A stretch of DNA of 64,000 nucleotides. Source: Owenia fusiformis. Lineage: Eukaryota > Annelida > Polychaeta > Sabellida > Oweniidae. The stretch is taken from NCBI GenBank assembly GCA_903813345.2, contig CAIIXF020000007.1, positions 39,637,671-39,701,670 of the forward strand, read 5' to 3'. The position numbers and the translations under genes are program-made. The notes under the pieces were generated by a model. It saw nothing but the letters and a program-made list of their open reading frames with translations. It was not told the origin of the DNA and searched no databases. Of the stretch, positions 40,301 to 46,929 are shown one piece after another (position 1 is the first letter of the stretch; each line of letters opens with the position of its first letter).

Positions 40301-43300
40301 TAGCAAGGACCAATCCAAAGAGCCAGTGTTTGTTAGTCTTAATGTGACATATGAGAAAACAAATAAAAATTGGTCGGGGAAAAAGTACAGTTACCTGGAA
40401 GTCAATGTTCCTCTTGGCTGGACTTGCACTGATTGGGTGTACGCACGTTTTGAACATGACATTGAACTTGATGCTGACAAACATTTACTCCAGGTCCTGA
40501 GACACAACGGTAAGGAACTTATAAGACCTGAAAATGCCTGGATGACGTGGCATATAGAAGAATCCCTATTCGGGCATTTGTTTGACCATTGTCCATGGAA
40601 CCTGAACCAGTTGTTTTACAACTACACATTCATTGTTGGTCCCCTCAATAATTACGATCCGAAAGTGAATGATTTCATCGTATCACTTGTAGTTAAACTG
40701 CCACTTTATAAAACACAATATGTCACAACCATTATTGCTACTGATAGAGATGGTGACGGCATCAGATACAGTTTTGTTGAACCGTCTGATTACTTCAATA
40801 TTGACAGTGATTCGGGCGTCATTCGAGCAATTCACGACATTACTGTGTTGATTGGTGAACAAAGTATTCACGTTGGAGTTGAAGATGATGGGATTCCACC
40901 AAGGAAAAGTATAAGTGTCCTGAAGTTAATATTTGAAGCTGCTGATTCAAAAACAGTGTCTCCAGATTACACAGATCATACGACGGAGATGACCAATACA
41001 GTGACTAGTACTACTGATACATACGATCATGCAGCTAATACAACAGTGGTGAACCCATTTACTACCGTTGATGATAAATTTACGAAAACATCTGGTATAA
41101 CGACTTCCACACCATCTATTGTGACTTCTGGAGCAACACTCCCTTCCAAAAACTGTAAGTAACATTGTCACTGATATTTGCACACTACCTTTGTATTCAA
41201 AGTTCAGAGATAAATTATTAAGACTTTATGTACTTGTGGATGGATAGTTATACAGTACCACATTTACTAGGATGCCTCGATTAGAAATTATGTTACAGAA
41301 AATGGCCTTTGTATTCAAAGATTAAAATATAAAGTATAATGATTAAATTAAAGAAAGGTAACATTAGGAAAATTAAAAAAATCTTAAAGAACAAAATGTG
41401 TTTCTTATTTGTGGAAAATGCAAACCCACCCTTTCTAAAATGTCACAACAAGAAAGTAAACTAAAAATGCGTCACTTGGAAATGTATATGTATTACACAA
41501 GAATTTTAGCGAAGTGATCTTGATAACTCGGTAGATGTATTTGAAATGATGATGATTTTCTTATTAAAGTTCCAGGGAATAACGACGAACGGTGGAACCT
41601 CGATCAATAATCACATGCATTTCAAAAAGTGGATACACTTGTGACGTTTCAGTCAATATTAACTTCATATACAGTCCATGACGTATGCATTCACCAACCA
41701 ATTGTTAATCCTGAATGACAAATATCATTATTTAATACACAATGTATGATTTCAGCTGGCTTACTCTCTCTTTTGTTGACCCTGAAAATGTTGTGGAAGG
41801 CTGTTTTTAATGATGTTGATGCCAATGAAACAAGAGGGTTATATCAGTCAATCTTATTGATAGTAGGTTTTACATTTCAATATATTATGCATCTACTGTG
41901 AAATCAATGATTTTCGCCTGAATATTCATAAATCATAACCTCAACTAGACAATGTAGATTATATATCGTGTTCAAAGCATGCTGAATATCAATAGGGTCA
42001 TGCTTGAATGATGTATTATCATTATTAATGCTTTAATATATTCCCATTATTATTTCAGTTGCGAGATGCGTTTAAAGGAATGTCAAATATTCTCAAGGTC
42101 ACCCTAGACGGTTTAAGGTTAGTATAATTATTTATCTCAAAATCGAATAGTTAACGTTTGATACGAGTAGAGAACTACTGAGACGTTTTTCATTTGTCTA
42201 ACGAGATCCTGCTACCAATCGAATAACGGTTAATTAATATAATTTCATTTTGTAAAATATTTGTTATTATTTTTAGTCCGGGGAGTGTTGTTGTTAAATT
42301 GGGTGTGTTGCTATCTGAGAAGGCAACAAATAAAACGGCAAATGAAACCCTTAATGTATTGAGAAAATACTTAGAGACCGTTAACTACACAGTCCTAACT
42401 GACAAGGAAAATATCACGATTAAAGAGGATAGTCTAATTGTCAGTAAGTCTGTGTAAACAGTACCAAATACGATTTACAATTGATTCTTTGTCGTCAATA
42501 AACAACTAGGTGTCATTTAGTATTACGTTATGATTAATTTCCGTTTTACTTTATATTAATTATTTTCCACATCAAATACGGTCTGCTCCGTTCATTAATT
42601 CTAATGATATCTTTTTATATCAGAAAAGGGGTCAAAATGGTGTCTGAACTGGGGTAAACGAGCAATCAAAATATAAAACCACAATGTCTATCAATACAAT
42701 ATATGTAACTTTGAAATATTTAAAATAGGCTGCTATATAATGTTATGAATTATTTTTCATTATTATATTGATCAGATACGCATACTTTAATTTTAGATGT
42801 AGATCCTTGCCAAAATGTCAACTGTGGTGAAAATGGCGAATGTGTATATCGCGATCAGCACACGGCATGCAGGTACACTGTTTCCTTGAGATCTGAAGTC
42901 GAATTTGGATCGTTTGTTAGAGACTGTTTGACGATATAAAAGAACAAATAATATGAAATATGAAATATTTTGCTGAAGGAATATGATAAATATATGCAAA
43001 CGATAACAGGCTCTAAGGCGCTCTTCGGTAACCCTACTATCACACCAAACTAGTTCTCACTACGTTCTCGAAAACGGGCTTCAACTGTGTACGAACGGAC
43101 TGGACGTACTTAGAACCGTTTGGGGTATATTTACAAACTTCATCGAACGTACTTGAACGGGTAGGTCCTCTAGAACTTAGAACATACTCAAAATGCTCTC
43201 GTGTGGTCGTCACGTTCTACAATTAGAACGAGTGACAACGTACTAACGACGAGCTGGACGTACTACGAACGGAACCGTCGTACTTCAATCCTACCAGGGA

Positions 43301-46300
43301 CGTTTTTAAAACGAGTTGAACTGTCTTAGGACGTATCGAGAACATGTTAGAACTAATTGCAAACGGGTTTAAACTGATAAAGAACGTATTAAAGACTGCT
43401 TATGAACGAGTTAGCAAAAATAAAGCTATCACACCAAACAAGTTGCCACTGCGTTCTTCAAAACTGGTTTTAAACTGTGTGCGAACGGAATGAACGTAGC
43501 TGCAACTTTCTAAGGACTATTTACGATCTTCATGAACGTCCTCAGACGGGAAGGTGATTTTAGAATTTTGAATCGATTCAAAATTCGATGGCGACCATAC
43601 CGTTCTGTAATCAGGTCATGATGACCTTCTAGACTAAGGGACGCGTTAACAACGTTGCACACCGACGTGGTGCGACCTGTACGAACTGCGAATGAGATGG
43701 ACGTATTGAAGACTGTTTATGAACGAAGTAGCTAATTATTTTAGACATATTTTCCGACCACAGCCAGATTGAGCCCGTTTTACGACGTTTTCGTAGGACT
43801 GGCAAGAACGGGTAAGAACTAGTTTGGTGTGATAGGGGGGTTACCCTACTATCACATCAAACTAGTTCTCACTATGTTCTCGAAAACGGGCTTCAACTGT
43901 GTACGAACGGACTGGACGTACTTAGAACCGTTTGGGGTATATTTACAAACTTCATCGAACGTACTCGAACGAGTAGGTCCTATAGAACTTAGAACTTGCT
44001 CAAAATGTTCTCGTTGTCATCATGTTCTAAAATCAGATCGAGTGACAACGTACTAACGACGAGCTGGACGTACTACGAACGGAACCGTCGTACTTAAATC
44101 CTACCAGGGACGTTTTTAAAACGAGTTGAACTGTCTTAGGACGTATCGAAAACATGTTAGAACTAATTGCAAACGGGTTTAAACTGGTCAAGAACGTATT
44201 AAAGACTGCTTATGAACGAGTTAGCTAAAATATAGCTATCACACCAAACAAGTTGCCACTGCGTTCTTCAAAACGGGAAAGTGATTCTAGAATTTTAAAA
44301 TGATTCAAAATTCGATGGCGACCATACCGTTCTGTAATCAGATCGTGTGATAACTTCAAACGAGATGACCTACTAGACCAGGAACGTAATTGCCGTATTT
44401 AAACCCTAGGGACGCGTTATAAAACGTTGTGCAATCGGATATCAATTGCAATACATGTGCACACCGACATGGTGCGATCTGAACGAACTGCAAATGATAT
44501 GGACGTATTGAAGATTGTCTAAGAACGAAGTGGCTAATTATTTTAGACATACTTCCCGACCACAGTGTGATAGGGGGTTGCCAAACATTTATCACTTGTA
44601 TTCCACTTACTATATGTTTCATAATTCACTTTGTATAAATTATGTTTATATTTGTCATATGTTAAACCATGCCATGGACTATATATAATTGTAAACTTAA
44701 ATCATTTCCTAACAAAATGACACCATCAAATTGAAAAACCTTTGTTTTCTCGTGGAGTAAGAGATTAAAATTGACACCAGGAGTGCCGTAAGCTACCATA
44801 AATTAAAAAAATTAAAATTCCCAAATTTCCCTCCATGTTGCAGTCACAGTTGACTGAATCTGCTTGACTGAATCATGATAAATTTAAGAGTAGTACACAA
44901 TTGATAAGTAATTAAAAATATATAAGTATAATTGCTGAATTTTGCGCTATACTTGTATAAATGTACCTCTTTTGAAGGGGCCAAAGTTCAAATTTCCCTC
45001 AATTTCCCTCAATTTGGAAATCCGAAGTGAATATATTTGGTCGCTCATGACACCCCTGGTGTCATGCTAGCTCTAACTCCAACAGAAAATAACGGTTTTT
45101 CAATCAGCTGGTGTCATATTGTTAGGAAACGATTTATGTTTAAAATGATATACAAATACATGGCATGGTTCAGCGTAATATCATAGTGATATTCATCCTT
45201 AAATTTGGGTATTGTTTTTTGGCCCACCCTGTATATTGCTAGAATTTTAATAATGTTAGAGTTACAATCGTTTCACTTTACAATGAGAAATGCTATTTCA
45301 CAATGCATACCTGCGTATATGTATGTATATATGTATGTAGGTGTTATTCGGGCTACGAAGGTCCTGATTGTAGTGACTCTACGAATGGAGAATCGACTAA
45401 CACACTAGTGATAATAATTTGTGTGACAGTTGGTGCCATAAGTATCATAGGGATCGTCGCTGTATGCTACTGTGTCATGCAGAGGGGGAAGAGGGGCAAA
45501 TCGTCTACTAACACAGATGATAAGGATATGTCTGTGTTAGGATACAACTCTACAATGCTCGCGAAACAACAAGGACAAAGGTATGTATATGCATTTGTCG
45601 AGCATGTCTTCTTTATTAAGTATATGTCGAACATCACTTTCATTACCATGTTTATAAGCACTATTTCAAGGAATTCCTGATATAAAGACACATATAGGGT
45701 AGCAAAGATTTCTTATGAAAGGCAATTTCAACAATACATAATACCTTACGTTTTAACACTAATGATATATAACACGAGTGGCAATTCAAAAGTAATGATC
45801 AAAAACTTTATAGACGCAATTACTCCCACTCAACTTGAAGGACACTTGTAACTTACTATGAAGATCAACCAATTATCAAGGACTTGTAAAAACTGCATGA
45901 CATAGATAGAGATACATTTCAACATATGGCACCTTCAGGATGATGGTGCATACTCCCGAAATAAATTATGTCAACATGGGTCGCAAAGGGTCACAGCAGC
46001 CCCCAGGGTTTTAAACCTCCAAATACTTAAATATTGACCTTTGAATGACCGTTACCACAGGTCACCCAATTATGGGTCGCCAAATACTTTGATATTGACA
46101 TTTGACCTTGGAATGACCTTGACTAATGTACATTGACCTGAAACTCACATAATCATGGGTCGCCAAAGGTCACAAAAGCCCCAAGAGTCTCTCAACTCCA
46201 AATACTTAGAAATTGACAGTTGACCTTAGAATGACATTGACCTCAGATCACCTAATCGTGGATTGCCAAGGGTCACAGAGGCCCCAAAGGTAGTTTAAAA

Positions 46301-46929
46301 CGCTAAATACTTAGATATCGACTTTTGATATTGAGATGACCAATGAACATTGACCTTGACTCAAGGTCACCTAACCAATGGTCATAGTAGACCCTAAGGC
46401 CCTTAAACACCTAATACCTACATACTTACTTACTTACATACTTAGATATTAACTTTTTACCATGAGATGACCAATACATATTGACCTTTGCCTCAGGACT
46501 CAAGGTTGCCTAATGATGGCCAAGTGTCAAAACAGCCCCAACACTGAGACACTTGACACTGAGAAGGTTATTGAATGATCTAAGTCTTTAAAAATGTTCA
46601 GTTTGTCTATAAGACATATAAGGCATTACTTTTGAATCATCCCTCGTATGTGTATTTCTTCCTGTGATATATAAATGACTTCCTGTTGAAATGTGTCTCT
46701 GGTATACATTCGACTTGGCAGATGTCCCATCGTTCGTTTGTGTGCCGCAATACACAATAAATTATGCTTTGAGAAAACATCGAACAGACATTATGTTTTA
46801 ATTGCGTAGACCTACTTATTTTTAAATAGAGAAAAGATATGATGAATTCATGCAATGTCTACATTTTTATGTTGCAGGTCAACAATAGGTCGTACCGAGT
46901 CGAGATCAAGCTGGATGGGGGGTTTATAG
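10277..46929 (+). CDS. Giant mosaic type I membrane protein, 46 coding exons (about 4,515 aa)
   Basis: Hand-built model with continuous phase: 10277-10349, 11470-11775, 11899-12042, 12526-12618, 13312-13553, 14285-14407, 14787-14925, 15010-15117, 17785-19146, 20461-20553, 20675-21456, 21831-22185, 22640-22732, 23196-23342, 23520-25056, 25259-25332, 25635-25739, 25855-26112, 26643-27937, 29039-29303, 29425-29750, 30070-30285, 30503-30613, 30719-30924, 31276-31390, 31517-31693, 33117-33410, 33555-33654, 33834-34157, 34324-34538, 34854-35021, 35413-35641, 36115-36301, 36531-36700, 36992-37079, 37286-37462, 37814-38099, 38379-38453, 38761-38953, 39559-41154, 41756-41862, 42059-42117, 42277-42443, 42797-42872, 45341-45580, 46878-46929 (stop TAG). 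The lengths sum to 13,548 nt, a multiple of three. The product is a cell-surface mosaic: signal peptide, FAMeT, discoidin, PbH1 modules with SRCR and PAN, EGF, IPT, conserved beta-rich region, cadherin-like, Thr-rich, SEA, EGF, TM. An adhesion or matrix role is inferred from the domains. The N-terminal two fifths resemble Bark beetle/Anakonda in combining SRCR with PbH1. The weakest borders are 25332, 35413 and 41862. Confidence 0.85.
10350..11469. other. Introns over 300 bp with nothing recognisable
   Basis: Intron 1 (10350-11469), most of intron 4 (12619-13311), intron 11 (21457-21830), intron 18 (26113-26642), intron 19 (27938-29038), intron 21 (29751-30069), intron 24 (30925-31275), intron 31 (35022-35412), intron 32 (35642-36114), introns 36, 37, 39 and 40 (37463-37813, 38100-38378, 38954-39558, 41155-41755) hold only AT-rich sequence to my reading. 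Confidence 0.5.
11470..12042 (+). CDS. Exons 2-3: FAMeT / Methyltransf_FA-like domain (aa about 25-174)
   Basis: Exons 11470-11775 and 11899-12042, both phase 1 at each end, encode one compact domain. Visible family marks are the opening beta strand [16 protein letters not shown], the [16 protein letters not shown] core, the Cys pair in [16 protein letters not shown] and the closing [11 protein letters not shown]. This matches the farnesoic acid O-methyltransferase-like domain (Pfam Methyltransf_FA). Despite the name, the domain occurs in many secreted invertebrate mosaics as a probable binding module, and methyltransferase activity should not be assumed. It follows the signal peptide directly, so it is the exposed N-terminus. 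Confidence 0.82.
12215..12316. repeat. Palindromic MITE copy A1 (intron 3)
   Basis: Carries CGATTCGTCGATCAGCACCC, GGCCGATTCAGTATTTGATT and the inverse AAAATACTCAATCGG. The same sequences recur at 22817-22948 in intron 13, so this is one dispersed inverted-repeat family. Confidence 0.65.
12526..14407 (+). CDS. Exons 4-6: F5/8C discoidin domain (aa about 175-327)
   Basis: Exons 12526-12618, 13312-13553 and 14285-14407. The domain opens with [20 protein letters not shown], continues with [17 protein letters not shown] and [11 protein letters not shown] (strand leading to the ligand-binding spikes), then [19 protein letters not shown], and closes with [13 protein letters not shown] and RMELFGC. 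The first Cys and last Cys bracket the domain as in coagulation factor V/VIII C domains, and the length of about 150 residues is normal. Such domains bind lipid, glycan or collagen at the cell surface; the ligand here is unknown. Intron 5 (13554-14284) carries a palindromic minisatellite. Confidence 0.9.
13838..14230 (+). repeat. Palindromic minisatellite in intron 5
   Basis: Nine units at about 13838, 13895, 13942, 13990, 14036, 14092, 14140, 14182 and 14218 (spacing 36-57 bp), each built round GACCTTAGGCCTAAGGTC, a perfect 18-bp palindrome in the best units, followed by a looser TCATCAATGAATGGTTT spacer. Confidence 0.92.
14787..19146 (+). CDS. Exons 7-9: PbH1 module 1 (aa about 328-863)
   Basis: Exon 7 (14787-14925) gives a helix cap: a [18 protein letters not shown] strand pair. 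Exon 8 (15010-15117) gives LNIQG...WSGLSFVSG. Exon 9 (17785-19146, 454 codons) is a parallel beta-helix solenoid with many rungs of about 22-25 residues bearing IxNNxF/IxxSxIxxN patterns. The solenoid ends at a [13 protein letters not shown] motif, the usual exit sequence of such helices, and the exon then supplies the cap of the next module ([14 protein letters not shown]...GIGIHILG). Several NxS/T sequons are present. Right-handed beta-helices of this type bind or process glycans in enzymes; no catalytic residues are recognisable here, so a structural or binding role is more likely. Confidence 0.82.
15511..16196. repeat. Foldback element in intron 8
   Basis: Inverted arms at about 15511-15562 and 16142-16196 (AAAGGAGCAC, GGTTATCGCAAAC, ATTTCA in both, reversed). 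The sequence between them has no coding potential. Confidence 0.75.
16270..16860. repeat. Tandem array of about 140-170-bp units in intron 8
   Basis: About four diverged units, marked by AAATTCAAAATGGC-like tails at about 16371, 16510, 16681 and 16829 and by TTTATTATACTCAA / GAATTTTAGAGTAG motifs between them. A G-run (about 16543-16552) lies inside. Confidence 0.7.
17224..17620. mobile_element. GC-rich MITE with terminal inverted repeats (intron 8)
   Basis: Ends ACGCCCCAGTCACATT and AATGTGACTGGGGTGT are inverse repeats; inside them GCACGGCGGCCGTGCG / CGCACGGCGGTCGTGCG and GAATTTCTGCGGCGAGCG / AAATTCTACGGCGAGCG repeat. Flanked by TA. It is about 400 bp and non-coding, and much richer in GC than its surroundings. 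A decayed end of the same family lies at 53308-53366. Confidence 0.88.
19430..20318. mobile_element. Foldback MITE with ~300-bp arms, Tc1/mariner-like TA ends (intron 9)
   Basis: Outer ends TACTCCTCAAAAAAAAGTTAAG and CTTAACTTTTTTGAGGAGTA are inverse and flanked by TA. The arms run to about 19740 and from about 20009 inward, with near-identical inverse stretches (e.g. ATGGCAGATCCCATGTTAAA, CCGCAACGTTTCAATGTTAT). No transposase is encoded. Confidence 0.9.
20461..22185 (+). CDS. Exons 10-12: PbH1 module 2 (aa about 864-1273)
   Basis: Exon 10 (20461-20553, 93 nt) reads [20 protein letters not shown] and repeats the exon-8 unit. Exons 11 (20675-21456) and 12 (21831-22185) form a shorter solenoid with rungs such as [19 protein letters not shown], closing at [11 protein letters not shown] and FPYL. 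The end of exon 12 is the cap of module 3 ([20 protein letters not shown]). Exon 11 to 12 joins in phase 0 with acceptor TTTTTGAAG, which is less pyrimidine-rich than its neighbours but preserves the solenoid. Confidence 0.8.
22640..25056 (+). CDS. Exons 13-15: SRCR domain inside PbH1 module 3 (aa about 1274-1865)
   Basis: Exon 13 (22640-22732, 93 nt) carries the short W-x-GI unit ([11 protein letters not shown]). Exon 14 (23196-23342) and the first 175 nt of exon 15 form an SRCR domain: [38 protein letters not shown], then [35 protein letters not shown]. The six group-B-style cysteines can be placed (VCDD, VACR, MACEG, FTCRH, NCGH, ITC). SRCR domains mediate protein or pattern-ligand binding. 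The rest of exon 15 is a long solenoid ending in the [13 protein letters not shown] exit motif, followed by the next cap ([15 protein letters not shown], continuing into exon 16). Confidence 0.87.
22817..22948. repeat. Palindromic MITE copy A2 (intron 13)
   Basis: Arms GTCACATTTGCTCAC...GGCACCCGGCCAATTGAGT and CTCAATCAGCCAGGCGCCTG...GAGCACATGTGAC are inverse repeats of each other. Related to 12215-12316. Confidence 0.7.
25259..27937 (+). CDS. Exons 16-19: PAN/Apple domain inside PbH1 module 4, then first EGF (aa about 1866-2443)
   Basis: Exon 16 (25259-25332) completes the cap ([20 protein letters not shown]). Exon 17 (25635-25739) is the W-x-GI unit ([11 protein letters not shown]). Exon 18 (25855-26112) is a PAN/Apple-like domain: [53 protein letters not shown], with the six expected Cys. 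Exon 19 (26643-27937) is the fourth solenoid, ending in [16 protein letters not shown] and VYIPIL, after which an EGF-like domain starts ([25 protein letters not shown]). Exon 16 has no canonical GT at the phase-correct end: homologous modules require one extra G before the junction, but the sequence there is GAAG/TTAAGT. Confidence 0.8.
29039..29303 (+). CDS. Exon 20: EGF-like repeats (aa about 2444-2531)
   Basis: Reads on in phase 0 from SCQQ of exon 19 into [25 protein letters not shown], then [23 protein letters not shown] and a laminin-type [17 protein letters not shown]. About two and a half EGF/EGF-laminin repeats are present. No calcium-binding EGF signature (D-x-D/N-E) is visible. 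The 1.1-kb intron before it (27938-29038) holds nothing recognisable. Confidence 0.88.
29425..30285 (+). CDS. Exons 21-22: EGF end, IPT/TIG domain and a further EGF-like segment (aa about 2532-2712)
   Basis: Exon 21 (29425-29750) finishes a laminin-EGF-like repeat ([17 protein letters not shown]) and then enters an IPT/TIG immunoglobulin-like fold: [55 protein letters not shown]. The G-P-x-x-GG-T and Y-x-C-x-F / I-x-C-x-SP pattern is typical of plexin/Met/PKHD1-type IPT domains. Exon 22 (30070-30285) gives [31 protein letters not shown], an EGF-like unit, and then a linker beta strand. Both introns are phase 0. Confidence 0.85.
30503..31693 (+). CDS. Exons 23-26: conserved Ig/cadherin-like beta segments (aa about 2713-2915)
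   Basis: Exons 30503-30613, 30719-30924, 31276-31390 and 31517-31693. Exon 23 ([20 protein letters not shown]...LLIWP) and exon 24 ([20 protein letters not shown]) together read as a putative-Ig/cadherin-like repeat. Exons 24-26 carry a carboxypeptidase-regulatory-like strand pattern ([61 protein letters not shown]). I recall this stretch only from uncharacterised large metazoan proteins, so no function is given. The exon 24/25 codon becomes Cys (TG/T), and the exon 24 end is among the less certain borders. Confidence 0.72.
31707..32681. mobile_element. Mariner-like non-autonomous element (intron 26)
   Basis: The left end (TACA..GTAT..AAAAAACGCAACA, AAGCACAAAACCAATGAT) is the inverse of the right end (ATCACTAGTTTTGTGATTTT, GTTGCGTTTTTTGATACACC). 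Inside, two direct copies of about 200 bp (from about 31755 and 31967) share TTTGCAAAGTGGG and CAAAAGCCAGT-like motifs. No transposase frame. Confidence 0.82.
33117..35641 (+). CDS. Exons 27-32: conserved uncharacterised beta-rich region (aa about 2916-3358)
   Basis: Exons 33117-33410, 33555-33654, 33834-34157, 34324-34538, 34854-35021 and 35413-35641. Recognisable stretches shared with uncharacterised giant proteins are [18 protein letters not shown], a CARDB-like repeat (FEIGVSNEG / [17 protein letters not shown]), [16 protein letters not shown] and [20 protein letters not shown]. The fold is probably a chain of Ig-like/CARDB beta sandwiches. Exon 32 uses the strong acceptor TTTTGTTTCAG at 35412; an open frame upstream of it is intron. 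Exon 32 contains RQKRSGSAC, a furin-type site. The intron before exon 27 (31694-33116) holds a mariner-like MITE. Confidence 0.72.
36115..38453 (+). CDS. Exons 33-38: Cys-containing region with clustered dibasic sites (aa about 3359-3686)
   Basis: Exons 36115-36301, 36531-36700, 36992-37079, 37286-37462, 37814-38099 and 38379-38453. Exon 33 has [15 protein letters not shown] and a hydrophobic stretch. Exon 34 opens with KRKRRDLY and soon has RRRKRGVDK. Exon 36 has [15 protein letters not shown], and exon 37 is a helical Ser/Asn-rich segment (about 96 residues). These clusters fit R-x-K/R-R proprotein-convertase sites. No named domain is recognised. Phases 2, 1, 2, 2, 0, 0 join without a break. 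Confidence 0.7.
38761..41154 (+). CDS. Exons 39-40: conserved core, cadherin-like repeat and Thr-rich stalk (aa about 3687-4282)
   Basis: Exon 39 (38761-38953, 193 nt) encodes [20 protein letters not shown] and a beta-sandwich strand. Exon 40 (39559-41154) continues with [52 protein letters not shown], and later a cadherin-like repeat ([43 protein letters not shown]) with only part of the calcium ligands. It ends in about 75 residues rich in Thr/Ser, a likely O-glycosylated stalk. The conserved core is known to me from uncharacterised giant metazoan proteins. A close paralogue of both exons lies inverted at 51124-53574. Confidence 0.9.
41756..42443 (+). CDS. Exons 41-43: SEA domain with GSVVV autoproteolysis motif (aa about 4283-4393)
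   Basis: Exons 41756-41862, 42059-42117 and 42277-42443. The order [66 protein letters not shown] is that of a SEA (sperm protein, enterokinase, agrin) domain. The GSVVV motif (Gly codon 42281-42283, Ser 42284-42286) is the classical site where SEA folds cleave themselves between Gly and Ser, leaving two chains held noncovalently. It sits between the Thr-rich stalk and the EGF-TM, exactly where mucin-like SEA domains lie. Exon 41 is the least certain: its donor GTAGGT at 41863 was chosen because phase 0 is needed for exon 42. Confidence 0.78.
42797..46929 (+). CDS. Exons 44-46: membrane-proximal EGF, transmembrane helix, cytoplasmic tail
   Basis: Exon 44 (42797-42872) and exon 45 (45341-45580) form one [18 protein letters not shown], then [12 protein letters not shown]. 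Exon 45 goes on to a short Ser/Thr spacer and a transmembrane helix ([20 protein letters not shown]), followed by basic RGKRGK stop-transfer residues. The tail continues through [17 protein letters not shown] into exon 46 (46878-46929), which ends [16 protein letters not shown] and TAG. The tail is about 50 residues with many Ser/Thr and one Tyr; the last residues (GGL) are not a PDZ ligand. Intron 44 (2.5 kb) is filled by a MITE pair and a foldback repeat. Confidence 0.9.
43028..43845. mobile_element. MITE copy 1 of an abutting pair (intron 44)
   Basis: Starts GGTAACCCTACTATCACACC, AAACTAGTTCTCAC and ends with the inverse GTAAGAACTAGTTTGGTGTG, ATAGGGGGGTTACC. Rich in GAACG/CGTTC motifs. Sub-repeats (TATCACACCAAACAAGTTGC) lie inside. 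Confidence 0.87.
43841..44582. mobile_element. MITE copy 2 of an abutting pair (intron 44)
   Basis: Begins TTACCCTACTATCACATCAA immediately at the end of copy 1 and ends CAGTGTGATAGGGGGTTGCC. It is a shortened relative of copy 1; the ACGAACGGACTGGACGTACT segment occurs in both. A related fragment may lie at about 62100-62180 (GGACGTATTGGGAACG, TTCTTATGAACGAGT). Confidence 0.85.
44660..45175. repeat. Foldback element (intron 44)
   Basis: The left arm (ACCATGCCATGGAC, TTTCCTAACAAAATGACACC, AAATTGAAAAACC) is inverse to the right arm (GGTTTTTCAATCAGCTGGTG, TCATATTGTTAGGAAACGAT, CATGGCATGGTT). No coding sequence inside. Confidence 0.78.
45960..46560. repeat. Diverged minisatellite in the last intron
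   Basis: About five units of 100-130 bp with AAATACTTAGATATTGACCT, TGACCTTGGAATGACC, AAGGTCACCTAAT and GGTCGCCAAAGGTCACA motifs; unit marks at about 46032, 46092, 46211, 46313 and 46444. The intron is spliced out between exons 45 and 46. Confidence 0.8.
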
